DNA of 64,000 nucleotides from Aurifilum marmelostoma (lineage: Eukaryota; Ascomycota; Sordariomycetes; Diaporthales; Cryphonectriaceae), in contig JAMXSV010000006.1 of the NCBI GenBank assembly GCA_027559495.1, positions 1,922,001 to 1,986,000 on the forward strand, read 5' to 3'. The notes beneath the pieces were generated by a model. It had not been told where the DNA came from and did not search any database. It saw only the letters and a list, made by a program, of their open reading frames with translations. A program made the translations under genes and the position numbers. This document shows, piece by piece, positions 46,281 through 58,660 of this stretch. The number at the start of each line of letters is the position of its first letter. The stretch's first letter is position 1.

Positions 46281-48906
46281 ACGGCCATAGGCTAGCTTGG
46301 TGGAGAAGTCATGGAGGGGAGAGTCTTGGAAAAGTCAAATTAAAAAAAAATCGAATACAATAATATCAAAATATAAGGAACGGTAATTTCCAAGTGTGCA
46401 CCTACAAGCAAGTTAGTACAATCGCGAGAGCCCTTGCAACTCGACTCCTTTACCAAAGCGATAGCATTACACAAGTCAGATCCCAATGGTCCTAGGGACG
46501 ATGGAACAACTTGCGCAACCGAGTGCTCACATGCCGGATATCCCGATGATGGTAGCATCTTGCATTGTAGTGCGGTCCAGTGAGTACATTGCAATGCACT
46601 GCAACGCGTAATGATTGGTAATCCGGGCTTTCGGCCCCGGGATCCCCTCCGTCCTCACGTTGTCGAAGGGGAAAACAAACAGACTGGTTGGTCATCCATC
46701 CGTCCATCCATTCATCCATCCCTCCTTAATCCTGCGTCATGGTAGGGCTGTGAGCTGATGGCCTCATTCGATAATTTACGGCGTCTATCGGCAGCGCATG
46801 TTACTTTGTGTGCATGCATGCGCGCCTGTGTTGGTTCTACAGAATTCGTCTGCTTCCTAAATTAGATCCCACCCATCTTTATACATTCCCGGCCTCCCGA
46901 GCGAGATATTACGCCGTAAGCCATGGCCGACAATGGCCCGTACAGCTCTCACAGCCCCCCCCCCTAACTTGCTTACCTTCTGGAAAACCGTTACGAAGGA
47001 CAAGTGAGCCCGGATACAGGTCGGGGAGTCATTCAGCTGGTGGCTCTCCCGCCTCCCCTTACACTAGCAGAAAGCGAGGGAAAGAAAGCGTGGCCAGATC
47101 CGGTGTCGTGCTTACTTGCGGTTCCCTGAGATTTTCCCAATGTGGTGAGATCGGATCACTCCGATGTACCATGGTAAGCCACAGGAAAGTATTACGTTTC
47201 ATGGTGTAAGAACTTGGTCTGCCATGTGCGTTCTGCCTCCGAGGTACATTATTGTACAACACAGTTCACTTCAGCAGCATAGTACAACACCCTCCCCCCT
47301 TTTCCTGTCGACTTGGCAGGTATCCGAATAACGCTTCCGGCTCGGCGGCCTTGGACAGTGTGAGAGGGAGCTCGGAGAATATCCGGGCTTCACAGGCCAC
47401 CAAGAACCGTGGTACCCGAACAGACGGTTCGACAACAATGCCCAAAGCTTATATCTCAATCGTGTCATCAGGGCAAGGGAGAGGAAGACCCTGAACAGCG
47501 CTTGAGAGTCCCAGCCGATGCAGACAAGACAGGTGACGAACATAGACAGATAGGTATCATGCAGCCATCCATGTACAATGAAATCAGGTAATGGCGGGCA
47601 GAATCCGCGCCCGAGCCTTGCGTGGAGCTGCAGGGACGGACATGACTATTTCGTCCGATTTGATCGGTCTGGGGTGACGGGATGAAGGACGTGCAGGGTG
47701 CAGAACGAATTCCGCTGTTGTCTCCGCAATGTCATCTTGCTGCCTTTCTCTTGTCTTCCCCTCTTCCTCTAGGTTAAAAATCGATAGCTCGTGTGACGAG
47801 GCCACCTCGCCCTCCATCCACCCCATCTTTCGAACTGATCTCGGAACAGGTACCTATAAGAAGACCGGAATATTTAGCACCATCCAATAACCCTTGGTTC
47901 TTCCGTGGATACCACCCGAAGTTCATCTATCTTGTGCCACCAGCACGCTGTAGCGTGTACTGGGTACATTTCATAGTACAAACATGGTAGAAGTAATTCC
48001 CGTCCCTGATGGCACATCCTGGGTCATATGTGGGGGCAGGCCGAAGGAGGGGGAGGGGGTAAACTAAGGTGCTCAGGATACTTTGCTTGGTATACGGTCA
48101 GGGCAGACTTGGAGGTTGGAGGGGTAAAAAGAGCTTCTAGAGCTACCGTGGTACCCCTGTGGTAGTACTACACAGCACTCTGGGCACAGGCGGACCTGAC
48201 AGAAAAGGTCAGGGGCCCAATCCAGCAACTGGCCCCCTCACAACCCTTCACTGCTCTGGTACATAGTCTTTGGTGTATATAACCATACAGACTACTAGTG
48301 TTTCTATGTACATAGGTGCTAACGAACCATGGCAGCCCAGACAACACGTGCTGCACCCTACCCACAATGTGCCAGGGCAGACCCGTCGCAGGAAGCCCAA
48401 ATGAGGGGAGCCAATCCCAGAGCCCGTACGCCTATCCTCGAAACAGGGCCCTCGGGCATTCTATCTCTCACTGGGCAGATCCTACGCGCCCAAACTGTGA
48501 GGGCGCTTTGGAAAGGGGACCCTCACTGGAGTCTCTCCGTGAGAGCCCAATGGCACCTTACTATTGTTGTACTATGTACAGTACGGAGTAAGTAGTGCTG
48601 TAGCAGCGGTAGTAGCAGTACAAGTACATATCAGTAGTTCCACCACGCTACGTAGCTAGCTTGCAGCTGCAATTGGGAGCTGCGACTTGCGACTGCCACT
48701 ACAGACTTTAGACCTGACTGCAACGCAAGCCCAAGCAACCAAGCGCACGACACAGAAAACACCGCACAGGCTCCTCCCTTGGACGATATCAACCCAATCC
48801 TCTTCCTTCGCTCGGTTTCCCCTCCCCACAACGGCTGTACCTTGCTCACAGCGCGCGCAAAGCCGTGCACATGAGCAGCAAGCCCCTGGTCTAGCACGAC
48901 TATCTT

Positions 48907-48925
48907 TCTCTCTCTCTCTCTCTCT
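48907..48925. repeat. TC dinucleotide microsatellite
   Basis: About nine TC units within a longer pyrimidine tract, non-coding. Confidence 0.85.
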
Positions 48926-49857
48926 TTTTGGCGCGCGGGGGCTGTGTCTATCTCTATCTCGGCCTCTCTCTATCTTTGCCTGGCCTATCTTTCTGCGGTT
49001 ACATCGATTCTGTTCTCACCCTCCTGGGAGTGAGGGAACCTCTACAGCACGGCCTCTGTTCCAGATCCTGACGCTCGATCCGTACCTCGAAAGTCCATCC
49101 ACACCCAACCAACAACCACTCGGTCTGGACTGGCTGCCGCCCTGCGCCGCACCGCATTGACAAAAACAAAAGTATCGGCACAAAACTTCCGTCAAGGTGC
49201 AGGGCACATTGATTGATCAGTCCAGTATACTACTACATAAAACACAAGCGACACGGGGAGGCGCAGAAGTCGATCGATATCTGTACCCAGTGCCCGCCAA
49301 CCCACGCACGACGTCGAGCATCCACATCGATTACCACCTCCCTGGCCACGCAGGTCAAGACACAGTCAGACCAGGGGCTCAGGAGGCCCCAGAATCAAGA
49401 CAACAGCAGACAGAGGAAGGATAGTAAGGACAACGAGGGACAGAGAGACAAAAGGGGAAAGGAAAGAAGAAAGAATAAAAAAAGGAGTCGGTCAAAAGTC
49501 AGAGTCAGTCAGCAGCCAGAAGAGGATCGAGGATTATCCAGATGCCACCACACCTGCTGCATCCGCCTCGCAGTTACCCCCTCCTATCAGTCAATCCCGC
49601 TGCAGACTGCTTTCCTCTTCTGGACGTCGTTATTCCCCTCTCGAGATCCTCTGTCTTGTGATATCGAGTCTGACCGCTGCGGTCCTCCCACACACACGCA
49701 CACACAGAGAACCCCCGCGCTTGCGCGCGCCTTGTCGTATCGTTCTCTTTTTGGGGGAAAGGTTGCGGGTGGAGGTCCGTTTCGATACGTACCGATGTGT
49801 ACTGAACCCTAAATTCACAACTACAGGCTACGAGGGGCATCATCTCCAATTGCGATT

Positions 49858-49880
49858 CGTCGTCGTCGTCGTCGTCGTCG
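49858..49880. repeat. CGT trinucleotide microsatellite
   Basis: Seven to eight CGT units followed by degenerate copies, non-coding. Confidence 0.85.
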
Positions 49881-51727
49881 CCATCGCCGCCGTCATCTGC
49901 GCCGCGCCCTACTCTTGTTGACGCTGCTCTCGTCGACTCCCGACCATTCTCGTTCTCACTCTTTGTCTCTCTCACTTCCTCACAGGCAGGATAGCCCGGG
50001 AGCCTGTCCGGGCCCTCGAGAGAAGCAATACTTTCGTCTTGATATATTTCTTTTATTCTCCAGGCGCCTTCTTTTCCGAAGCCTTCGGCTTCCTCACTCC
50101 GACTCACAACGCCGTGGCTCCGGAGCACAGAGGTCTTGATCACTACAACAGAGCAGATCCAGGCGCTGCCCACTCCACCCGATTCTTGTCTGTGCACCAC
50201 TCCACTGCAGCGGCCCTTGGTCCCTCCCTCGAAGCGTCACGTTGGTGGAACATCTTGACAATCGACCTCGAGCACGAGCAGATCAGTCCTCTTTTTGTCG
50301 ACCTGGCAAGGACTGCCGTGACCAACCGCATCCTGTTTCCGTCCTCTCCTCCCTCCTGACTCACTCCTCCTCGGTCGAACGGGTCAAACAGGTACCCCGT
50401 CACATCGCCGTCCTGATCCTTCGCCGCTCAGCCTCCACGTGCCAACCTCGCCTCGAGAGGGGAAAGAGAGAGAGAGAGAGACTGTGTGCGTGTGTGAGCG
50501 TGAGCGTGAGTGCGAGTGTAAGAGATCGTCTGGCAGGCTTCCACGCCTTGTTCTGGAAGCCCCCTCTAACGAGATTAATTCCTGCAACGCCTGGCCCCAC
50601 GGGTCGCCGCGCTGTGCCGAGAAAGGTATTGTTCCGAACCTGTCACACTAGCATTTCTGCACCATCGGACATGATCTCACAAGACGCCTTGCCTTTCCCA
50701 TCATGATGCCCCGGATCTCATTCAGTCTTGAGCACCTTTCTAGAGCCTGAACGAGGATGCCTGCGCTGCACCCCCCCCCCAACCGGGCGGCCTGGCTTGG
50801 CCCTGGGCCTGGGCTTGGGCTTTTTTTCTCTGTGCCGTGCGCCCTCTCAAGGTTTCTCGGCGCCGCCCCGCCCAGTCGGCCTCCTGGACGAGGCCGACTG
50901 GGTCAAGTCCTCGACGCATACGAGATGCCAGAGCAGAACTCGTCCCCTCTCCCCTTTCCCCCTCCCCTGTGGATGTTCCAGATTCCTCTCAAGTGCTGAG
51001 TGTGCCATCTCAGCCTCTTCTATCCATCAGCCCTCCTTCGTGTTGCCAAACCCCTGAATCCCACGTTCCTCGAGATACAGTATCTTATCCCAAATGCACA
51101 CCTTTCTGCACAAGTTCCCACAGGCCATACATCCTATCTGACCGACTTGCCCATTTTCCCCCAAAGGGCCGCCCCCAGCTGCTCGTCCTCCCGCACAAGA
51201 TCCTGGTCGCACGCGTGAGTCCCACCGTCGTGGGTCGCCTCTCGACTCATCCGTCGTCGCTTGTCGACCACAAATACATATGCCCCCTGTTCGCCTCCGG
51301 GCGCCCCCTGTTCAACCCTATCCGGTCAAGAAGTGTTTTCCTGCCTTCGTTTCCCTCTCTCTCTCCACCGTGCCCCTTTCGAGGCGGTCTGCTATCAAAC
51401 CTGTCTGTCGTTACCTCTCAGAGAACCACCAATGGCAGCTTTAATATTGCCCTTCTTCACTTCGATACCCTGAATTTTTGGTGGTGCTTTTTTTTTTATA
51501 GTGGCCTACTTTTTTTTTTTTGTGTGTGGTCGTCGTTGTTTAATTTGGCATTTCTGTTTCTGGTCGTCAGTTGCGACGACCAGTCCCCCCGCTACATCCT
51601 TCCACACCACCCGCCCCCCCCCCCTCCTGCTCGAGAGTCGCGTTTCGGTGCCGCCGACGTTGGCAGGCTAGAGGCGTAGCCATATCGTCGTGTCGGGCGT
51701 TTGGGGCCGGCAGTCGTGCTGACGACG

Positions 51728-54700
51728 ATGAACAATGCAGGCCATCAACCACAAAGAAGTCAGGGAGGTGACCTCTCCCGCTTCTCCGACTCTGAGAACG
51801 AGTGTGACGACTTTCGGGAGCGCGACCGAAACCAGGCGCAGCCGATCCCCAAGTCCCCCTCCGACATCCTGACCAGCTTCTCCCGAGGCTTCGCCAAGCT
51901 AAAACGCCAGCCATCGCAGCTCGCTCTGAAACACAACAGAGAGGTTTCTACGCCGACCCCGGAACCGGCCACCTCCCCCGCCGCCGCTGCTGTTCAGAAC
52001 AGATCCCCCCTCGGCCCCAACACACCAGCATGCCCGCAGCCTAAGTTTCCAGACCAGCCTCTCGAAGCCGCTCCCAGAGCCTCCTCCGCCCAGCCCGGGC
52101 ATCCCTGTCGCCACAAATCCTCCAGATCCATCTGGTGTCTCGCAGCAGCAGCACCACCACCACCACCATCACTACAACCACCATCAGCAGCAGGCCAGCA
52201 TCTCAACCATCCTTGAACCACACTCGTACAGCGACGTGCCCAGCGAATCCGAGACGGAGGCCAGCGCCGCCAGCATGGATCCGAAACAATCACAAAGCTA
52301 TGGTCCGGGGACGGCCAACAGCAGCCAGATCAGCCTCTCCGTCACAAGGCCGGACGGAGGCGATGATTCGCAAAACGACAACCTGACGCCCAAGAGCGCC
52401 GGACCGAACTCGGCAGGCCCGTCGCCGTCGGGTGGCCAGTCGAGGACCCCAGCCATGGGCGGCACCGCAGCCCCCGGAACGTCGCCGGCATCAGGCCTGC
52501 TGTGTAACGTGCACAGGACCACAGGCAGAGAGCCTCACCCCTTGGTCGGCGCGACCACGACCATAGTGGGCGACAAGCTCTACGTCTTCGGCGGCAGGAT
52601 ATTGTCTCGCAGTCGACCCACGCCGCTGACCTCGGACCTCTACGAGCTGGACCTGATCAGGCGGCACTGGACGAAGCTTCAGGCCACCGGAGACATCCCA
52701 CCACCAAGATACTTCCACTCCATGTGTGCACTGGGCGACACCAAGATGGTCTGCTACGGCGGCATGTCTCCTGCGCAGAACTCCGCTGGTGCGGTGGACG
52801 GCCAGGGCGACGTCACCGTCATGTCTGATATCTACATCTTCGACGCCCCGACGAGGAAGTGGACCTTTATCCCGACCTCGGATGCGCCTCAGGGCCGTTA
52901 CGCTCACTGTGCCTGCATCCTGCCGTCCTCGGCCACCTTCTCGTCACACAAGGCCCCGCTGTCGGCACTGCAGCACAATCCCGCCACCGGCACCAACGAG
53001 GGCCGCATAGGCATCAATATCGACGGCACTGGCGGCGCAGAGATGATCGTGGTAGGAGGTCAGGACGGGGCCAACCACTACATTGAGCAGATCAGCGTCT
53101 TCAATCTTCGGTCGCTGAAGTGGACATCGACACAACCCTTAGGCAAGTCCTGCGGTGCATATAGGAGTGTAGTCGCACCGCTGCCTCCGCTTGTGAAAGC
53201 CAAGATCGGCAAGGCGAATGCAAACGGGACACAGCGCCTGGAGGGGGGCATCAGCCAGGAGGCCAGGGAACCCGGGTCTTCCATGCTGATCTACTCCAAC
53301 TACAACTTCCTCGACGTGAAGCTGGAGCTGCAGATCCGGTCGAGCGATGGAGTCCTGAACGAGAAGCCCATGTCCAATACCTACTCGCCTCCTGGGCTCA
53401 GGTTCCCGAACGGCGGCGTTATCGACACATACTTTGTCGTCAGCGGCACCTACCTAACATCGTCAAAGCAAGAGTACGCCCTCTGGGCGCTGGACCTGCG
53501 CACCTTGCAGTGGATGAGGATTGACGCCGGCGGCAGCGTCTTCAGAGATGGAAGCTGGAACCGCGGAGTCCTGTGGAGCCGGCGCAATACCTTTGTCATC
53601 CTGGGTCACCGGAAACGAAGCCTGGTGGACGACTACAACCACCGCCGCATCAACTTCACCAACGTGTGCATGGTCGAGCTGGAGGCCTTCGGCTTCTACG
53701 ACAATCCGCGCAAGGTCAGCCCCATGTCTGGGTTTATCTCTGCGAGCAGCCCCTACAATGGTCCCGGTCTCAGCTTGGCACGCAAGGCCGGGGCGACAGC
53801 CGGCGGCCGTTTTCACTCCCGGGCGAGCGAGGAGCTCGGCGAGAAGGCCCTGAACATGCGCGAGCTGGCAGATATGGACATCCTGTGCATCGGTGGCGAG
53901 AGGATCCCCATCAACTCGAGAATCATAGGACGAAGGTGGGGGCCGTACTTTGTCCAGCTGCTCCGCGAGGGCACAGCTATGCAGGACGGCAGCGACGCCA
54001 TGACACTGAGATCGCTGGGTGCTGCGGGGCCGGGAGGCGTGAGGAGCTCCATGCTGACCATCACGCCGGCCACGCGGACCGGCACCAGGGATAGCGACAT
54101 GTCGACAGCGACCACACTGGCTGGCTCAAATACCGGGACTGCCGCATCCGGGACCTCGAGCCAGGAACAGACGAACCCCAATGCCGCGCCCACGCCTCGC
54201 AGCCTTGCGCCGAACTCACGTCCCCGATGTCTCTACCTCCCACACACGTACCTCACAGTGCAGGCCCTCCTCCACTACCTCTACACCAGCAGCCTTCCGG
54301 GCCCGAGCTCACCGCTGTGTACACCTCAGATTCTCTGCTCATTGCTGCAGATTGCCCGACCGTACCGAATTGATGGCCTGCTGGAGGCTATCGTCGAGAG
54401 ACTACATACGCTTTTCGAGAACCGAAATGCTGCGGCCATCTTCAACGCTACCGCCATGGCGGCAGGAGGCGGTCGCGGCATCGACGGCACGCTGAACCCC
54501 AACTACTTCATGCTCGGCGGCCTCGAGGGCACGACCAGTGACGCACCAGCCAGGCCGCAGAACGGGACCTCGACGGCCGACGAGCTATATGCCAACGGTG
54601 GCAGCAGCAGGAATACGGCTATGCTGCGCATCAACACGGCCGTGCCTGGCCAGACAAGTAGGCCGCCGAGCGATGAGATGTCGGCGACGGCGAGCGTCAG

Positions 54701-54914
54701 CGGCAGCGAGTGGAGCGCCAGCGAGCTGGGCGACTCCGAGAGGGGCGTCCGGCGCGAGATCTGGAGTGGGGAGTTCAGCAGCGTCATCGGGCTGCAGAAG
54801 CGCGGACTCAGAGGGCTAATGGAGGGGCGCAAGCTGCGAGAGCGCACCGGCACCGCGACAGGTGCTCCTCCAAACTCTAGAGTGGGCCTGGGGATCGCGG
54901 GTGGTGCAAGCTGA
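51728..54914 (+). CDS. Kelch-repeat/BTB protein, Mds3/Pmd1-like regulator
   Basis: Fungal Mds3/Pmd1 proteins carry N-terminal Kelch repeats and a C-terminal BTB-like part and repress sporulation or control pH and nutrient responses. Here a polar N-terminus (MNNAGHQPQRSQGG, SPSDILTSFSRGFAKLKRQP) is followed by Gln/His tracts, then Kelch blades (TTIVGDKLYVFGGR, PPPRYFHSMCALGD, EMIVVGGQDGANHYIEQISV), the family-like VILGHRKRSLVDDYNHRRIN and VCMVELEAFGFYDNP, and a BTB-like half, YLTVQALLHYLYTSSLPGP, with LQIARPYRIDGLLEAIVERL. The frame changes between 51943 and 52053: either a weak-donor intron (51944-52028 or 51944-52052, GTTTCT donor) or one extra C in the run at 52005-52010. From 52236 onward a single open frame runs to the stop. 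Orthology to Mds3 versus other Kelch-BTB proteins is not certain. Confidence 0.8.
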
Positions 54915-56182
54915 GAAACGTATGTTAGGGGGGAGGGTGCCATGACGCATTCTCTCATCCAGGCTAGAGGGCCTGTGTACGAAGATTTCTCTGTGTGATC
55001 CCAAACAGAGGAAGGGAAAGAAAAATGACGGTGCAGATGCGGACTGCCCGGGAGGGGGGATGCTGATCAGAGAAGGAACTCCCTCATCTCCGGCTGCTGA
55101 GGCGGGCGTCGCAGACTGGAGAGATGTGTGTAATAAGGGGTCCAGGGCAGGTCGTTCGCCAGAAGGATATCCGTTTTAGACGGCCCGGCGCACGCGCGAG
55201 CAGGGGCTCTCACCCAGAAGAAGCAACTTCACCAAGCGATTTGTGTAAAGCGAACTCGTTCATCGATCGATAGGGCGAATGAGGAATCTTTGGACGATCT
55301 TCTGTATGACTTGATTGGGGGATGATTAGATGTTGTACCTTGGCCATGGCAGGATCATTCATGTATACCAGAGCATTGCAAATCTGGCGTTGGCTACTTA
55401 CACGAGGCGCCTTTAGTGGCAGACTAGGAATTGAATCTTCTCTAGTGGTTGTTTCGAGGGAATGAAGTCCTACATTTCACAGGCTGCGGCTGAAAGACCA
55501 ATACTCGACTACCTTGGGAAACCTTCACACCCTGAACGAGCTCTGCAAAAAAAAAAAAAAAAAAAAAAAACATCACGCTGTTAATACCGAAAGGGAGAAC
55601 CCTGAATACTCACCATCCACGATCACCAGCACCATACTGATGCATGGCATATCCCAGACGCACCAATCTAATGTTACAACGCAATTTATCGGTTTCCTCG
55701 CTGCTCTCCTTGGTTAACTGCCAACCACCGTCTCTGCGTCTTCCCAGCCAAGTAGCCACTCCGCATCACTGCCGTTCTCAAGAACTCGTTTGAGTACCAT
55801 ATTGTCCACCTCTGGCCGAATCTTGCCGACTTAAGAGACCGTTATTATCTTGAGTGATCACTGACGGCTACATTTCGTCCTCGCTTGGGTACCCTCGATT
55901 CGCCGGCGGCCATCTTTTGGCGATATGCACCCCGCTTCACCGGTCCTGTATCCCCAGCTCCTGGTTGAGCTTCTGTAACAATAGCCAGTAGCAAGGGCGC
56001 TCATTCGCGTCCCAATCCTCCTCCCGCAGCTGCCCGCCGACCTCGTGTCGTGTCGATCCTGCTTTAAGCTCGCCAGCATGCTGGTGAGCCTGTATGTAGT
56101 CGGACTCCTGTTCCTGCCGCTGCCCGCCTCGATATTAGTCTTCACCTAGATGGCAGAGGAGGTGATGTCGCAAAGACGATGT
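54915..56182. other. Intergenic with a 24-A tract
   Basis: 3' flank of the Kelch gene and the 3' side of the small Ser-rich ORF. A run of 24 A at 55547-55570 has no target duplication or coding sequence that would make it a retroposon tail. No gene supported. Confidence 0.55.
55547..55570. repeat. Poly(A) tract, 24 nt
   Basis: An uninterrupted run of A on the plus strand in non-coding DNA. Confidence 0.95.
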
Positions 56183-56322
56183 TTATTCCACTCTCACCTC
56201 CAAGTTCTGCAGACCATTTACTGGCAAGGGATGCGAGGGAGTCTCAAGATCTACAGATGATCGGCCGAAGAAGGGGCGCTGCTGCTTAGATCTGCGCGAG
56301 TGGCGGGAACGGCCAGACGACA

Positions 56323-56353
<31 letters not shown>

Positions 56354-56518
56354 CATTCCTGCATGCTTGTGCACGGCGCGCAGGGATGGGATGCTTTGGC
56401 CCAAGTGTTGTTCTTGAGTGTCGGGCGAGAGCTGGTGTGACGCGTTGGTACGTGTTGTGCGGTAGAAGCGGAGGGGCAGCTCGCGACGTTGGTCCTTCGT
56501 GGCGTTTGGGGCCGACAT
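56183..56518 (-). CDS. Possible small Ser-rich protein, unknown
   Basis: 111 codons from ATG (MSAPNATKDQRRELPLRFYR) to the stop at 56183. The protein is polar and basic, with a run of about ten Ser encoded by a GAT/ATC triplet repeat (56325-56353) followed by GRSRHSRRSKQQRPFFGRSS. No domain is recognisable, and it looks intrinsically disordered. Codon use is only mildly biased. It may be a real fungus-specific small gene or a chance frame lengthened by the repeat. Confidence 0.35.
56325..56353. repeat. GAT trinucleotide microsatellite
   Basis: About ten GAT units. They read as poly-Ser on the minus strand in the possible small gene. Confidence 0.9.
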
Positions 56519-57406
56519 GATTTTGACTTTTTCTCTCGAGGGTTTGTTTTTCAGGTAAAATGTACTTTTGTGGCAGGAGGAGGGCGCTTCTGTTGTATTT
56601 TCTTGTGCTGCTGAGACTGTGAGGTGGTGGAACGAAGGAGTGGCTGTCAAGTAGCTGAAGCAGAGAATGTGTTGCAAGGAAAGGAGAGCTTCTCTTCTAG
56701 TAAATGCTCAGGAACTCAGTCGACTTGTTGTTCAGAGTGCACTGTCGGGTCTGCAGAGAGCATCAACATCTCCAGGCCCAGGCAGGCGAGATGATGGTCA
56801 GGCATCACACAATGCAATGCCATAAGTTTGTCTTACTCGTCACGCACCTACTTTCATTCTCATGGAATGGTCGCAGCATGTCCATGTGGCAGACATAGAA
56901 CAGGAAGGCAAAGCGACCCAGAGAACAGAAAGTGATGCACTTAACAAAAGCTTTTCTCAAAATCTCGCCTTCCTTCTTGGAGAGAAGTTTGGGAAGAAGC
57001 CCTGGAGAAACGACTATGAGAATCCAGGTAGCACCAATTTGCTTCAGCCGACACTCTCAAGTCTTTATATGATATCTCAAGGCGCCATCATCTGACCTTG
57101 ATCTCTCCATCTAATCTCAATAGCCCTTGTCCCTGCCTCGTTTGATCACCTGAGACGTCCTCTCATGTACCCTTCCCTCTCATACTTGTACAGTACATGT
57201 CGATCTTTTTAGTAATGCCCGGGCCTGCTTGCTTCTGCCTTGATGGTGTACTTTCTGTGGGCAGAGAGGAGGGGGGTGTCAACAATATAATTATGTCTAA
57301 TCTTCATTATAGGATAAAGATCCTACCTCACCCTTCTCAACAGCCGTGAAGGAAGCGACACCTCTCCAAGCCAGCATATTATCACCTGTGACAAGTTCAC
57401 CTTTGA

Positions 57407-57415
57407 TTATCTGAA
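57407..57415 (-). promoter_or_regulatory. GATA-type site resembling an SreA site
   Basis: The minus-strand sequence TTCAGATAA differs by one base from ATCWGATAA, the extended site of the iron-regulatory GATA repressor SreA/Sre. It lies about 1.25 kb before a siderophore-type transporter. A single near-match at this distance is weak support. Confidence 0.15.
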
Positions 57416-57476
57416 TAATTTGTTGCGGATTTACTTGGCCAGACTCAATTTCAAACTGTCAATATTGAGCTCAGCA

Positions 57477-57572
57477 TTTTCTTTTTGTTTCTCTCTCTCT
57501 CTCTTTTCTCTCTCCCTCTCTTTTCTCTCTCCCTCTCTCTTTTTCTCTCTCTCTCTCTCTCTCTTTTTTTTT
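57477..57572. repeat. Pyrimidine (TC/CTTT) tract
   Basis: Nearly 100 nt of almost pure C and T on the plus strand with several TC runs, non-coding. Confidence 0.85.
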
Positions 57573-58660
57573 CGTGCTGATGCTTCATACACACACATTC
57601 ACTCAGTCAAGACTCCAACCTACAAATTTCAATACATGTGATTAAGTACTCACTTTTATGGCCAGAGTGAAGACAGTAAGGATAGAACATCACAATTATG
57701 CTATAATCACGTCTTCACAGATACTGGGTTGTGACTAGTTAAGTTGTCTTTCCAAGTCGGATTCGCTGTAAGTTGAGATCCTGAGGAGGTTAGGCACAGA
57801 GGAGTTCAAAAAAATTTAGAAAAAAATAGGGCCATACTCCTCTGCCGCCTCACTTCCCAATCATCAGAAGGCACACTTTTTGATTTGAAATTGAGAGCAG
57901 TAAAATTTGACAATTTCGTTGTGGCTAGGTATCATGACACAAAAGACTGTCAGAATGAAACAACAACAAGAGGGAGGCAATAACAAAAAGGGACAAGACA
58001 AACCAGGTATTATGGTAGGTCACTTCATTCCCACAGCAGCCTTTGGTGCTGCTGGGGGTGCTGTAGCGCTGATGGTACTTAGCGCTAATGTGCCCAGTGG
58101 GCACAGGGTTAAACACCTTCAAAGCCAGCGCATCAGGCTGGGCCTGTTGCTGGTGACAGGGCTCAGCCTTCCCGAGAAGCAAGTGCTCAAACTACCCACC
58201 CCTTTCGCACCTGCTCATAATTGAGTCCAGATGCAACGGACGTCTGGCAGGGAGCACCCGTTTAGGGCGTGGCAGTCAGAACAGATGTGCTCGCATACTG
58301 CATTGTGCCCGTTAAGCTATCAGCTCACGTTGGCCCTGGCACATGCTATCACGTTCCTGGCGAAAGGGCCACTCACACCTCAAAGACGCGTGGGTCCATC
58401 TATGTGTGGTCCCCAAAGATGCACGCGAGAGGATCAGCCTGTCCTTGTGCTCTGCCGGCATTCGGCTGAAGCAGGACGCAGCTGTTCATTCTGCCAGTTG
58501 GATTCATCACCCGATATGTAACCCCCGCAGGCCTGCAACAGCCTGCATCTTGCCAGTATCAATACTTGCTCAACACCCCTTCAGCCTTTCTCTGCTGCTC
58601 TCCTTCCACATCAACATAGCGTCCTCCTCTTGGCCATTTTTGGATTCGTTGCTGACTGGG

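Larger units (their letters stand above)
46281..51727. other. Long gene-poor, pyrimidine-rich region
   Basis: 5.4 kb without a supported gene. 46281-48640 has short palindromic GTAC-containing patches. 48700-51700 is strongly C/T-rich on the plus strand with TC, GTC and homopolymer tracts, and may be an extended 5' leader or promoter of the downstream Kelch gene. The many open frames of 60-280 codons contain repeat-derived Ser/Leu/Arg/Pro and no domains. Confidence 0.55.
56519..58660. other. Intergenic, upstream of the siderophore-type transporter
   Basis: No supported gene in 2.1 kb. It includes a long TC/TTTC tract (about 57477-57572) and AT-rich DNA near 57280-57420 and 57640-57900. The right-hand part should hold the transporter promoter; an in-frame open stretch (58343-58660) precedes the chosen ATG but encodes nothing resembling the family. 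Confidence 0.55.

Noticed and set aside
51944..51997. A 54-nt intron in the Kelch gene ending at TTCAG
   Set aside because: Its length is a multiple of three, so it does not repair the observed frame change.
55547..55570. Poly(A) tract as the tail of a retroposon
   Set aside because: No recognisable SINE, LINE or processed-gene body upstream and no target-site duplication seen.
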